Below, one piece after another: positions 15,867 to 23,019 of a stretch of DNA of 44,692 nucleotides. Both the position numbers and the translations under genes were made by a program. Source of the DNA: Candidatus Aenigmatarchaeota archaeon (GTDB lineage: Archaea; Aenigmatarchaeota; Aenigmatarchaeia; QMZP01); NCBI GenBank assembly GCA_026397335.1, contig JAPLVB010000055.1, positions 1-44,692 of the forward strand, written 5' to 3'. Every line of letters starts with the position of its first letter. Within the stretch, counting starts at the first letter, position 1. The notes beneath the pieces were generated by a model. The model made no database searches. It saw nothing but the letters and a program-made list of their open reading frames with translations, and was not told where the DNA came from.

Positions 15867-17156
15867 ATGAGGAAATACCAGATTGGCGGAGGCTTTGATT
15901 CCAAGGTAAGTTTCAGCTTTGACAAGAGCCTGATGAGTACCCTGGAGATAATTTCCACGCTTGACAGGAGAGTGCAGCTGAAGCTGGACACGACATGGGT
16001 AATAGGTACCGGGGGAAGCATATTCGCAGCCCCTGCCGTGAGCGAAGGGGTTGTATATATCGGAGCGTGCGACAAGAACTTCTATGCAATAGATGCGAAT
16101 ACAGGCAGGATGCTCTGGAAGTTTTCCACGGGCGGCGTGATACTTTCAACAGCCGCCGTTGATGGCAATACAATTTATTTCGGCTCGTTTGACGGAAACC
16201 TGTATGCGCTTTCCTCCGAAGGGAGTCTCGTGTGGAAGTTCAGGGCTGGGGATATGATATTCTCAGACCCGTTCGTGTGGAAGGACAAAATATATTTCGG
16301 CTCTAGGAACGGGAAGTTGTATGCCGTCAGAAAGACGGACGGAAGGCTTGCGTGGGAATTCTCCACGGCAGGGCCCATATCCGCTTCGCCTGTTGTTCAC
16401 GAAGGGGTGTTGTACATAGGCTCGTGCGACAGAAACTTCTATGCGCTGGATGCGGAAACTGGAAAGCTCAAATGGAAATTTCCCGCAAATGCGGAGGTGA
16501 GGTACAACCCTCTTATATGGGATGATAAAATAGTTTTCGGCTCCCTTGACGGGATTCTGAGGGCGGTTGACATGAATGGGAAGCTTGTCTGGAGCTTCGC
16601 AACAGGCGACGGGATATGCACAGTCCGTCCTGTAATATCAAACGATGTGATTTTCTTCGGCTCAAGGGACATGAACTATCATGCTGTTGACAGGGAAGGA
16701 AAGCTCATCTGGAAATACAGGTGTAAGGGATATCCGGATGACGTGGTAGTCCTGAACGGATTGATTTATCTTGGCGTGTGCGAGAACAACATCTATGTCC
16801 TTGATGAGAAAACGGGCAGGGAGCTGTGGACCTTCCCGACAAACGGATTTGTGATAAGGATAACGGAGCATAAAGGCATTATTTATTTCGGTTCATGGGA
16901 TTGCAATCTATATGCAATCACTTCCACGGGAAAGCTCCTCTGGAAATTCAAGACTTCCCTGAGTACACAATCCCCGCTAGGGATGGAGGATGTCAAAGAG
17001 GAAGAGACCTTTGAGGTGGTCTGGGTTCCTGAGGAAGAAACCGAGGAGAAGAAAAAGGAGCAAACCCAGATTTCTGATTATGGGGAGATGAAGAGCGATT
17101 ACGCCTCCGCGGGGATGGGCGACTATCTAGGTAAGAAAAAGAAGGGGTATATTTAG
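15867..17156 (+). CDS. PQQ-type beta-propeller protein, 429 aa, fifth paralog
   Basis: Eight PQQ-type repeats run from IGACDKNFYAID to FGSWDCNLYAIT and form one predicted eight-bladed propeller. It is closest to the 3384-4676 paralog: the N-termini match (MRKY, GGFDSKVSFSFD) and so do most repeats. The C-terminal tail has QISDYG, KSDYA and GDYLGKKKKGYI, preceded by a Glu/Lys linker. No signal peptide is present. A TATA-like GATAAAAC about 25 nt before ATG 15867 suggests a leaderless transcript. The gene is flanked by the intact 79-aa gene and by a diverged remnant of it, so it probably arrived here by duplication or insertion. Confidence 0.88.
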   Translation: MRKYQIGGGFDSKVSFSFDKSLMSTLEIISTLDRRVQLKLDTTWVIGTGGSIFAAPAVSEGVVYIGACDKNFYAIDANTGRMLWKFSTGGVILSTAAVDGNTIYFGSFDGNLYALSSEGSLVWKFRAGDMIFSDPFVWKDKIYFGSRNGKLYAVRKTDGRLAWEFSTAGPISASPVVHEGVLYIGSCDRNFYALDAETGKLKWKFPANAEVRYNPLIWDDKIVFGSLDGILRAVDMNGKLVWSFATGDGICTVRPVISNDVIFFGSRDMNYHAVDREGKLIWKYRCKGYPDDVVVLNGLIYLGVCENNIYVLDEKTGRELWTFPTNGFVIRITEHKGIIYFGSWDCNLYAITSTGKLLWKFKTSLSTQSPLGMEDVKEEETFEVVWVPEEETEEKKKEQTQISDYGEMKSDYASAGMGDYLGKKKKGYI

Positions 17157-17214
17157 CGGCCTCCGCAAGGAGATGCTCAAGAGGGCGGATGAACTCCTGA
17201 AGGAAAAGAAGTAA
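17157..17214 (+). pseudogene. Remnant of the 79-aa gene's 3' end
   Basis: Directly after the propeller stop, the sequence translates as GLRKEMLKRADELLKEKK and a stop. It aligns without gaps to the end of the 15605-15844 protein (GLKTEMLKRAEELLESKSR), with 12 of 18 residues identical and strong nucleotide similarity. It has no start codon of its own. It is best read as what is left of a second copy of the small gene after duplication or insertion of the propeller gene. Confidence 0.7.
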
Positions 17215-17222
17215 GCCCGCAT

Positions 17223-17468
17223 TCATTTCTGAAGCTTTTTGTACACATTCACGAGATTATCTATCATCTCTTCCGCCATTACATCATCCCCTATTTTGCG
17301 GTAGATGTCCGTTAGGGTGGCGTAAAAGCGGTATCCTGCAACTTCGCATTCCAGTATCTTTCCAGCTATCCCTTCAGCCTTTATATAATCCTTCTTGGCT
17401 ATGCAAGATTTTGCTTCTTCTATAAGCCTTACAGCCCTCTGGAGATTTTCAAAATCCTTCTCTCGCAT
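17223..17468 (-). CDS. Small TPR-like helical protein, 81 aa
   Basis: All-helical pattern with two TPR-like helix pairs: NLQRAVRLIEEAKSCIAKKDYIKAE, then GYRFYATLTDIYRKIGDDVMAEEMI. ATG 17468 is chosen over an upstream GTG at 17486 because a TATA-like CTTTTTATTT lies about 27 nt before it. It is downstream of and in the same direction as the HerA-type gene (gap 34 nt). A protein-interaction role is inferred from the repeat type only. Confidence 0.65.
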   Translation of the reverse strand: MREKDFENLQRAVRLIEEAKSCIAKKDYIKAEGIAGKILECEVAGYRFYATLTDIYRKIGDDVMAEEMIDNLVNVYKKLQK

Positions 17469-17502
17469 AGCAAAAGATTTCCCCACAAAGAAATAAAAAG
17501 CC

Positions 17503-18801
17503 CTACTCGTTAAACAGCCCTTTCCTCTTTATTGCCATCGGAGAGCCTCCTGCATGCCAGCTGAATCTCGGGCGGATTTGTATGGCGTAAATCCTTTCCG
17601 AATTGTCATCCAGGATGAGGGCGACCCCTTTCTTTTTCGGGAGCGTGTTCATGTATTCCTCTATATCCTTCATGGCGTAAGTCTGCATTATCCCCCGCAG
17701 GGCGTGCATGTCCGCCTCTGAGGTGAGGTGGTGGGATATCACTATATCTGACTGGGCAAGCGCGTCACTGTGGAGCTTGTTCGGGATTTGCGTGATCAGA
17801 AGCAGGGAGATTCCGGGCTCCCTTCCCTCCTTTATGAGGGTAAGAAGCGGCTCTGAGGCGGCTGTCTGGCTGTCACTTGGGATGAACTGGTGCGCCTCAT
17901 CTATAATTATCCATGCCATAGGGGAGGACTTATGCCTCTCGCCTGTTATGGTCTCTATCTCCTCGGCCTTGCGCGCTATCAGCCTGGACTGGAAGATTTT
18001 CCTGGAAAGCAGGCCTATGACCATGCTCCTTACGGACCAGCCTGAGGAGGAGCGGACATAATGCGAGATGTCTATAACAGAAATCTTCCCGCCCTCAAAG
18101 AAAGTGTCTATGTGCGTGCCCTCCTTCTCAAAGACCCCCCACTCCTCAGCCACATTGAACATACCCACAAGCGCGTCCCTCACCTTCTGCTCTGCTTTCT
18201 GGTCAGACTCAATTTCCCTGATTATGTCCTGTATCTCATACGAGAGTCCGTGCTTCTCCCTCACCCTCTTTATCGCCCTGTCTATGGCTATCCCGTGCGG
18301 CTCTATAGGGGAGAACCCGAAAGTGAGCATCCAGTCCTGCGCTGTTATGTCCCCGCAAGGGAGGGTGAATGTGGAGTCGAAGTCGACACCCGATTTCTCG
18401 TACTCCTTCACGTAACCTTTCGGTATGAAGAACCTCATGTTCTCCATAGGTTGCGGCTTCATCCCCCACTCCTTGAGAGCATCCTCCTCCTTGTCATTCG
18501 GCCTCTTCATGGACCAGTAAATCCCCATGGTGTCAATCATTATTATGGAAAGGTTCTGCCTGATTTCCTCGGGAAGGAGCATCATCCCTTCCGCTATCAC
18601 GCCCCCACTATAGGACTTCCCAGAACCGCGTTTTCCGCACACAAGAACTATATGCGGCCTCACCACATCCATGTGCACAGGGTTTGTGAGGTGCGCCTCC
18701 TCCCCTTCCCCAACAATATGCTTCCCTATAAAAACAGTGCCCTTGTCCCCGAACTCCTTCAGGTCAGACCTGTCCCTTCCTATTATGATTTTCTCAAGCA
18801 T
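17503..18801 (-). CDS. herA: HerA-type (DUF87) hexameric ATPase
   Basis: HerA is a FtsK-superfamily DNA translocase that works with the nuclease NurA, and with Mre11-Rad50, in end resection. The 432-residue protein has Walker A GKRGSGKS (56-63), Walker B WIIIDEAHQF (Asp301/Glu302), the REPGISLLLITQIPNKL sensor region and a C-terminal RPRFSWH segment. The N-terminal HAS-type barrel is reduced (IGKHIVGEGEEAHL only). nurA is not adjacent here but lies at 25689-26756. Archaea often encode several HerA-like ATPases, so assignment to resection rather than another translocation role is likely but not proven. Confidence 0.85.
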   Translation of the reverse strand: MLEKIIIGRDRSDLKEFGDKGTVFIGKHIVGEGEEAHLTNPVHMDVVRPHIVLVCGKRGSGKSYSGGVIAEGMMLLPEEIRQNLSIIMIDTMGIYWSMKRPNDKEEDALKEWGMKPQPMENMRFFIPKGYVKEYEKSGVDFDSTFTLPCGDITAQDWMLTFGFSPIEPHGIAIDRAIKRVREKHGLSYEIQDIIREIESDQKAEQKVRDALVGMFNVAEEWGVFEKEGTHIDTFFEGGKISVIDISHYVRSSSGWSVRSMVIGLLSRKIFQSRLIARKAEEIETITGERHKSSPMAWIIIDEAHQFIPSDSQTAASEPLLTLIKEGREPGISLLLITQIPNKLHSDALAQSDIVISHHLTSEADMHALRGIMQTYAMKDIEEYMNTLPKKKGVALILDDNSERIYAIQIRPRFSWHAGGSPMAIKRKGLFNE

Positions 18802-18870
18802 GGTGTTCTCAATATTATTTATGTGCGGGCTGGTTAATATTATGCCGCAGTCCCGTGATGTTCTTAAAGC

Positions 18871-18950
18871 GCGGTTTCTGCTCTACCGCGATTTGAGACC
18901 GACAGCCAAAGGCTGTCTTTCCAGAATCGCGGCAGCTCTAAAGAGCGGTA
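18871..18950 (-). repeat. Palindromic element variant, reverse orientation
   Basis: CCGCGATT (18886-18893) pairs with AATCGCGG (18925-18932), enclosing GACAGCC-AAA-GGCTGTC (18901-18917). The spacers TTGAGACC and TTTCCAG are the reverse complement of the family flanks (CTGGAAA on the left, CTCAAATC on the right), so this is the same family with different stem sequences, inserted in reverse. Additional short palindromes (GCGGT/ACCGC and AGCTCT-AAAGAGC) flank it. It lies upstream of the HerA-type gene in the 287-nt gap before the next gene. Confidence 0.65.
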
Positions 18951-19015
18951 AAACTAAAAGAAAGAATAATTACCTCTTCTTTTGCACAGAGTCATTGGCG
19001 AATTGGAATTAATTG

Positions 19016-19072
19016 GAGGTTGGCAACGTGAGAAAGAAGGTGCAAAGCACCTTCAATCGAAGTTGCAACCTC
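19016..19072 (+). repeat. Two-level nested palindromic element
   Basis: Inner stem GAAGGTGC (19036-19043) with GCACCTTC (19047-19054), loop AAA. Outer stem GAGGTTG (19016-19022) with CAACCTC (19066-19072), extended by GCAAC/GTTGC. Flanks TGAGAAA and CAATCGAAG fit the family. It is just beyond the 3' end of the 19089-19439 gene. Confidence 0.75.
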
Positions 19073-19088
19073 TTTCTTTAATCGGGTT

Positions 19089-19439
19089 CTAACCTTTCTT
19101 GGATGCCAGGTTGTAAACCGCTTTAAGGGCAACTACCAGTGCTGCAGGTGCAACGAATGCCGCTACGTTAAGGACCATGTTAGCAAGGTAAGGTCCGATT
19201 ATGAAGATGTCCTGAAGGTTTGCAGCACCTACGGCGACGATTGCGATTACTGCTATAAGGAAGTTTGTGATTTCCTTGTCCCTGATGTTGAGGAATCCCA
19301 CTACAAGACCAAGAACTACAAGCACAACTGTTATGTACTGAGCTGATGCTGGGTCCATGGCCCCATAGGCAAGTCCTGCTATTATTGCAATCACTACACC
19401 CAAGATGAAAACCCATTCTCCTAGTCTTTCAAAATCCAT
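19089..19439 (-). CDS. Small polytopic membrane protein, 116 aa
   Basis: Four hydrophobic segments (about residues 8-28, 35-52, 58-76 and 80-108) separated by very short loops, with a basic end (ASKKG). No family recognised. AGGTGAAACTCTT precedes ATG 19439, a clear ribosome binding site. Directly upstream of that site is a palindromic element (19461-19481), so the leader has the arrangement hairpin, CAAAC, ribosome binding site, start codon. Confidence 0.78.
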   Translation of the reverse strand: MDFERLGEWVFILGVVIAIIAGLAYGAMDPASAQYITVVLVVLGLVVGFLNIRDKEITNFLIAVIAIVAVGAANLQDIFIIGPYLANMVLNVAAFVAPAALVVALKAVYNLASKKG

Positions 19440-19460
19440 AAGAGTTTCACCTTTTAGTTT

Positions 19461-19481
19461 GAAGTCGGCTTTGCCGACTTC
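19461..19481 (-). repeat. Palindromic element in 5' leader
   Basis: GAAGTCGGC (19461-19469) pairs with GCCGACTTC (19473-19481) around a 3-nt loop. On the minus strand it is followed by AAAC, then AGGTGA and ATG 19439. The stem sequence is identical to the one translated inside the PAS gene at 22181-22201. Confidence 0.85.
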
Positions 19482-19581
19482 ATTCTCCTTTACATTATTT
19501 GGGTGGGGTGGAATATAAAAGAATATTCGTCAATAGTCTAATTTCTCCTGAGAAATAAGTCAAAGAACGGATTTTTAGAAA

Positions 19582-19640
19582 GAAGTTGGAACTCTAGAGT
19601 GAAGGCGACAAGAGTCGCCTTCTAACTCAAATACAACTTC
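19582..19640 (+). repeat. Two-level nested palindromic element
   Basis: Inner stem GAAGGCGAC (19601-19609) with GTCGCCTTC (19614-19622), loop AAGA. Outer stem GAAGTTG (19582-19588) with CAACTTC (19634-19640). The right spacer TAACTCAAA is the family signature. Relative to the 6916-6973 copy, the inner stem has swapped T-A to A-T and remains paired. Confidence 0.85.
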
Positions 19641-19656
19641 AATCGAAGTTTCTTGG

Positions 19657-19998
19657 CTATTCACTCTCTTTTTTTCTGGATTTCTTCTTTTCAGGCTCTT
19701 TGTGCTCTTTTTCCGGCTCCGCAGCCATATGCCCGGGCTTTGGAAGGTCCAGCTTGCTGAAAACAGAAGCCTCCTCATAAGCCTTTATAACTTCCTCATC
19801 CGAGGCGTCATCCTTTAGCTTCAGGCTCTCTTTCAGCGGCTCAAGATGGAGGATGTTGCACTTCCTCCTTTTCACATGCGTGACTGACCTGGGGCCTGTC
19901 ACGAGAACGAAATTAGCGTCAATCTTCTTGACAACCACACAATACTTTCCCGCTTCCCTTCCTGCAATCTTGATGCACAGCCTTCCTACATCGAACAT
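19657..19998 (-). CDS. rpl14e: Large-subunit ribosomal protein L14e
   Basis: An archaeal/eukaryotic ribosomal protein of the KOW/SH3 fold. The core (DVGRLCIKIAGREAGKYC, then FVLVTGP and KRRKCNILHLEP) is diagnostic. ATG 19998 follows GAGGG at good spacing and is preferred over the upstream TTG. The protein has 113 residues, including a Lys/Glu-rich C-terminal extension (KEHKEPEKKKSRKKESE) longer than in many archaeal L14e. It is downstream of L34e on the same strand, a common archaeal pairing. Confidence 0.93.
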   Translation of the reverse strand: MFDVGRLCIKIAGREAGKYCVVVKKIDANFVLVTGPRSVTHVKRRKCNILHLEPLKESLKLKDDASDEEVIKAYEEASVFSKLDLPKPGHMAAEPEKEHKEPEKKKSRKKESE

Positions 19999-20069
19999 AA
20001 AAACCCTCAACAATTTTCAGCGGATAGTGAAATATAGTCAGAACTCCTTAAATATGTTATCTAGGCACG

Positions 20070-20333
20070 TCACCTCAGCCTGGATTTAATCTTAGCCCTT
20101 GCGCAGGTGGCGCACAGGTTCCCCCCATACGGCCTTTCAGGCCTTTTCTGCCTCCTTGAAAGCTTGCCGAGGTCCACATCCCTTTCCCTCGGGACCCCGT
20201 GGAGCGGCTTCTTGCAGTTTGCGCAAACCGCCTGCGAAGGCCTTCTCTTGAAGTAATGGATTATTGAGGCTCCGCCTGGCAGCTTTATCTTCATCTTCCT
20301 GAGGGACCTTACCCTTAATCCCGGTCTTGGCAT
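20070..20333 (-). CDS. rpl34e: Large-subunit ribosomal protein L34e
   Basis: An 87-residue basic protein with the L34e zinc ribbon: CANCKKPLHG and, near the end, LCATCARAKIKSRLR. The N-terminal MPRPGLRVRSLRK and RRPSQAVC segments fit the family. ATG 20333 follows GTGATTAAA; an upstream GTG in frame would add three residues. A TATA-like TTAAATATAATG lies about 45-55 nt upstream, so this mRNA has a short leader. It is probably cotranscribed with L14e. Confidence 0.94.
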   Translation of the reverse strand: MPRPGLRVRSLRKMKIKLPGGASIIHYFKRRPSQAVCANCKKPLHGVPRERDVDLGKLSRRQKRPERPYGGNLCATCARAKIKSRLR

Positions 20334-20432
20334 TTTAATCACTTTTGATTTAATCCTAAGTTATGTTTGGAATCATTATATTTAAGTTTGCTGGATTATT
20401 TGCCCTGCAGGTTTTATAAAGGTTCAGCGATT

Positions 20433-20454
20433 GAAGGCGTCAAGAGACGCCTTC
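20433..20454. repeat. Palindromic element followed by T-run
   Basis: GAAGGCGTC (20433-20441) pairs with GACGCCTTC (20446-20454) around loop AAGA, then GGTCTTTTTAG. It lies in the divergent gap between L34e and the zinc-ribbon gene. The following T-run could let this copy stop transcription, but no gene ends here. Confidence 0.8.
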
Positions 20455-20545
20455 GGTCTTTTTAGCGGATTGCCTGCATTTCCTAGTTAGCTTTTTATTT
20501 ACCAAAACGAATCATTATTGGGAAAATTGGTGAGGATTGGAGAAC

Positions 20546-20566
20546 GAAGGCGGCAAAGCCGCCTTC
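20546..20566 (+). repeat. Palindromic element just before a start codon
   Basis: GAAGGCGGC (20546-20554) pairs with GCCGCCTTC (20558-20566), loop AAA. It is followed by AAACGATTGGT and then ATG 20578. The same hairpin-AAACGATT-start layout recurs at 33247-33279. Confidence 0.85.
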
Positions 20567-20577
20567 AAACGATTGGT

Positions 20578-21243
20578 ATGAACTGCCCTGTGTGCGGAAC
20601 CAGGATAGAGAAGGAATGGGGATTCTGTCCCAGATGCGGGACCAGGATTTCGGGGGATTTTTTTGACGAGATATTCTCGCGCATGAGGAAGGAGCTGGCT
20701 GAGATGAACAAGCTTCTTGAGAAGGATATAGAGGCGTTTGACTTGTCCCCCTGGTTCAAGGATATGGACAAAAAGGCCTCCCTCCATCCAAAGAGGTCAG
20801 GCTTCACCATAAAAATAGTCCGGGCAGGAAACAGGCAGCCTGACGTCTCTGTAAGGACTTTCGGAGATGTGGACAAGAGCAAGCTTAAGAAAGAGATAGA
20901 CGAGCTTGGCGCATGGCAGCCGGGAATCGAGAAGGAGGCCGCCTTCAGGCAAGGGTCGGGTAAGCCAGCAAAGCCCCAGGAGAAGCTTGTGATAAAAAGG
21001 CCCATGAAGACGGAGGAGCCGAAGACCTCGGTAGCGAGATCAGCCTCCAAGGTCGTGGTCAGCATCCAGCTCCCGGGAGTGGAATCCGCGAATGACATAG
21101 AAGTCTCAGAGCTCGAGAATTCTGTTGAAGTCAAAGCGCTGGCACAGGACAAGGCATACTTCAAGATCCTTACGAAACCCTCCCAGTTCAGGCTTTCAAA
21201 AAAGAGCTTCGAGAAGGGCGTGCTACAAATGGAGTTCTCGTGA
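20578..21243 (+). CDS. Zinc-ribbon protein with C-terminal CS/Hsp20-like domain
   Basis: The N-terminus holds a double CxxC zinc ribbon (MNCPVCGTRIEKEWGFCPRCG). A helical, Glu-rich middle follows (FSRMRKELAEMNKLLEKDIEAF), then a linker, and at the end a beta-sandwich pattern (SKVVVSIQLPGVESANDIEV, SVEVKA, AYFKIL, EKGVLQMEFS) like CS/alpha-crystallin domains. Such zinc-ribbon plus Hsp20-like proteins may be co-chaperones; the role is inferred. ATG 20578 starts directly at the zinc ribbon and is preferred over TTG 20518, which would translate the hairpin. The next gene starts 12 nt after the stop. Confidence 0.78.
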   Translation: MNCPVCGTRIEKEWGFCPRCGTRISGDFFDEIFSRMRKELAEMNKLLEKDIEAFDLSPWFKDMDKKASLHPKRSGFTIKIVRAGNRQPDVSVRTFGDVDKSKLKKEIDELGAWQPGIEKEAAFRQGSGKPAKPQEKLVIKRPMKTEEPKTSVARSASKVVVSIQLPGVESANDIEVSELENSVEVKALAQDKAYFKILTKPSQFRLSKKSFEKGVLQMEFS

Positions 21244-21254
21244 GCTGATTGATA

Positions 21255-21707
21255 ATGAAAGAAAAGACAGACTTGGTAATTGGAGCATTTATAATACATA
21301 ATAATAAACTTCTTCTGGTTCATCATTCAAAGCTGGACAAATGGCTGCCGCCCGGAGGACACATAGAGCCGAATGAGACGCCTGATGAAGCAGTAAAGCG
21401 AGAAGTTAAAGAAGAAACAGGGCTTGACGTGAAATTTATAATGAAGGAAGAGCTGCCTAAAGACCATAATATAATCGAGCAGCTGGCATTGCCGTTTTAT
21501 GCTAATATACATAACGTGGGCGACCACAATCACGCATGCTTATTTTACTTATGCAGGCCCGGTCATGATAGAGTAACTATTTCCAATGAAAGCAAATCAT
21601 ATAAATGGGTCACAATCAAGGAATTAACCAAGTCAGGAGAAATACCAAGCGATGTAAAGAAAATAGGCAAATTAGCATTCAAAAAACTAAATTCCTTGAA
21701 AAATTAG
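21255..21707 (+). CDS. Nudix hydrolase
   Basis: A 150-residue single-domain Nudix protein that hydrolyses nucleoside diphosphate-linked substrates with Mg2+. The Nudix box is complete: GGHIEPNE then REVKEETGL (G-x5-E-x7-REUxEExGU). The N-terminus (DLVIGAFIIHNNKLLLVHH) is the usual first strand pair. ATG 21255 is chosen over TTG 21249. It is A+T-richer than the zinc-ribbon gene it follows by 12 nt. The substrate cannot be predicted. Confidence 0.88.
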   Translation: MKEKTDLVIGAFIIHNNKLLLVHHSKLDKWLPPGGHIEPNETPDEAVKREVKEETGLDVKFIMKEELPKDHNIIEQLALPFYANIHNVGDHNHACLFYLCRPGHDRVTISNESKSYKWVTIKELTKSGEIPSDVKKIGKLAFKKLNSLKN

Positions 21708-22084
21708 ACAGCCCTCGCGCACACATTGCATTCCTGGAGGCTGGGGTTCAGTTCCCTGTGAAGCTCGCACATTATTCCCTCGGACCTGAGGTATTTGCAT
21801 ATCCTGCAGAACTCGAGGGTGATGTCAAAGATCGTGAGCTCGCCTGATGCGACTTTTTTCGCGATGTCATCAACCATCCCAATCAGCTTTGGGTTTTGCT
21901 TGAAAACCCTGGATTTGTGGCCCCTTATCTCCCGCTTGTACTGGGAGATCGCTGGCTGGCTTGTGCCCATTTTCCTGGCAGCCTGCTCCTGGGAGAGCCC
22001 ATAGGTCGTGGTCAGCTTCACAGCTACCATTGCCCTTACTGATGGCAGAATCTCCTGGACGATTATCTCGCATACAGGCTTCAT
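21704..22084 (-). CDS. HTH transcriptional regulator with C-terminal Cys cluster
   Basis: A predicted DNA-binding protein resembling the archaeal COG2522 group. An HTH is visible at about residues 29-50 (LSQEQAARKMGTSQPAISQY). The C-terminal part has CRICKYLRSEGIMC and CNVCARAV, a likely metal-binding (zinc or Fe-S) cluster. The stop overlaps the end of the convergent Nudix gene. The length (126) suits the group. It is divergent from the PAS gene, with 79 nt between start codons. A redox- or metal-sensing role is inferred from the cysteines. Confidence 0.8.
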   Translation of the reverse strand: MKPVCEIIVQEILPSVRAMVAVKLTTTYGLSQEQAARKMGTSQPAISQYKREIRGHKSRVFKQNPKLIGMVDDIAKKVASGELTIFDITLEFCRICKYLRSEGIMCELHRELNPSLQECNVCARAV

Positions 22085-22163
22085 AATATTTCCTGCTTAT
22101 TATATAACAGTGTTATTTTTATGCTTTTCGCTCATATTTAATAAATCTTTACCAATTATTGAT

Positions 22164-22613
22164 ATGCCCACACTTGGAAAGAAGTCGGCAAAGCCGACTT
22201 CAAACGATAGGAAAGCCAGCGGAATTTCTCTGTCAAGCGGATCTCTCTCGAAGGAAGAGATAGAAGCGATTTTCAGAACCCAGCCGATAGACATCACTTT
22301 TGTGGACAAGAAAGACACTGTAAGGTATTTCAGCCAGTCCCCTGGCAGGATTTTCGCCAGGACTCCTGCTGTCATAGGAAGGAAGGTCCAGCAGTGCCAC
22401 CCGCCGAAAAGCATAGGCAAGGTCAACCGCATACTTGCAGATTTCAGAAACGGGAGGAAAGATGTTGCAAGCTTCTGGATCAGCCTGAAAGGGCGAATGG
22501 TATACATCAGGTACTTTGCAGTGCGGAACAAGAAAGGCCGCTATCTCGGATGCCTTGAAGTGACACAGGACATAACAGATATCAAAGGGATTGAAGGAGA
22601 GAAGAGGCTGTGA
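22164..22613 (+). CDS. DUF438-type PAS domain protein
   Basis: The sequence from residue ~28 matches the C-terminal PAS domain of DUF438 proteins: FRTQPIDITFVDKKDTVRYF, RIFARTPAVIGRKVQQCHPP, GRKDVASFWI, YIRYFAVRNKKGRYLG and LEVTQDITDI. The usual N-terminal DUF438 and hemerythrin parts are absent, so this is a stand-alone 149-residue PAS protein. ATG 22164 is supported by a TATA-like ATATTTAATA about 26 nt upstream. Codons 6-13 (KKSAKPTS) are formed by a palindromic element inserted in the N-terminal coding region. A sensory role (haem or redox ligand) is inferred. Confidence 0.85.
   Translation: MPTLGKKSAKPTSNDRKASGISLSSGSLSKEEIEAIFRTQPIDITFVDKKDTVRYFSQSPGRIFARTPAVIGRKVQQCHPPKSIGKVNRILADFRNGRKDVASFWISLKGRMVYIRYFAVRNKKGRYLGCLEVTQDITDIKGIEGEKRL
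22181..22201 (+). repeat. Palindromic element inside the PAS coding region
   Basis: GAAGTCGGC (22181-22189) pairs with GCCGACTTC (22193-22201), loop AAA, followed by AAACGAT. It is translated as K-S-A-K-P-T-S, the same frame used by copies in L31e and Rnp4. Confidence 0.85.
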
Positions 22614-23019
22614 AAGAGAAAACCTTTCCTCAATACAGTTAACCTGTAAATATTATTCCTGCCTCCACACAAGCAGCCAAAGGGGATTCTCGAAAGAAGG
22701 CGGAAATTAGAAAGAAGGTGTCCGCAGACACCTTCAGGCTCGAATCCGCCTTTAATCTCATTTCTATCTGAAAATTTTAAAAGGCCTTATTTAATTTATT
22801 TTAATTTTTTAAGACCTAAAAATACTTTTGGAACAATTTTACTTATTTTAAAACCTTATTTTAACCTAAAAACGATTATTGAGAAGAGCCCCAAGGCACC
22901 AAGAAACTGTTTCACTGTGCAAATATATACAGCAGGAAAGAAGTATATTAAAATGCTTCAACCCCAGGTGGGTTACTCTGCCTCGGGGGAAGAATGCTTT
23001 AAAATAGGAGGGATAATAG
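22614..23019 (+). promoter_or_regulatory. Long leader and AT-rich upstream region of the S-layer gene
   Basis: This 406-nt gap holds no gene. It contains a nested palindromic element (22696-22753), a very A+T-rich block at 22770-22880 with two imperfect copies of CCTTATTT...ACCTAAAAA (22785-22822 and 22854-22872), a TATA-like AAATATATA at about 22920-22928, and a leader of roughly 65-70 nt. The leader has a possible CCCCAGG/CCTCGGGG hairpin and ends in a strong ribosome binding site, GGAGGGATAATAG, before ATG 23020. This layout suits a very highly expressed surface protein. Confidence 0.6.
22696..22753 (+). repeat. Two-level nested palindromic element
   Basis: Inner stem GAAGGTGTC (22714-22722) with GACACCTTC (22727-22735), loop CGCA. 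Outer stem AAGGCGGA (22697-22704) with TCCGCCTT (22745-22752). Left spacer AATTAGAAA and right spacer AGGCTCGAA are diverged family signatures; TAATCTC follows. Confidence 0.85.

Noticed and set aside
18061..18837. 258-codon plus-strand frame opposite the HerA-type ATPase
   Set aside because: It is antisense to a clear Walker A/B ATPase; its translation is rich in His/Arg/Leu/Pro without any domain pattern.
19582..19640. Palindromic elements as ordinary intrinsic terminators
   Set aside because: Most copies lack a following T-run, many sit just before start codons, and several are inside coding regions, so termination cannot be their general role.
22008..22163. Upstream extension of the PAS gene
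   Set aside because: It overlaps the divergent HTH gene, and the TATA-like box for ATG 22164 lies inside it.
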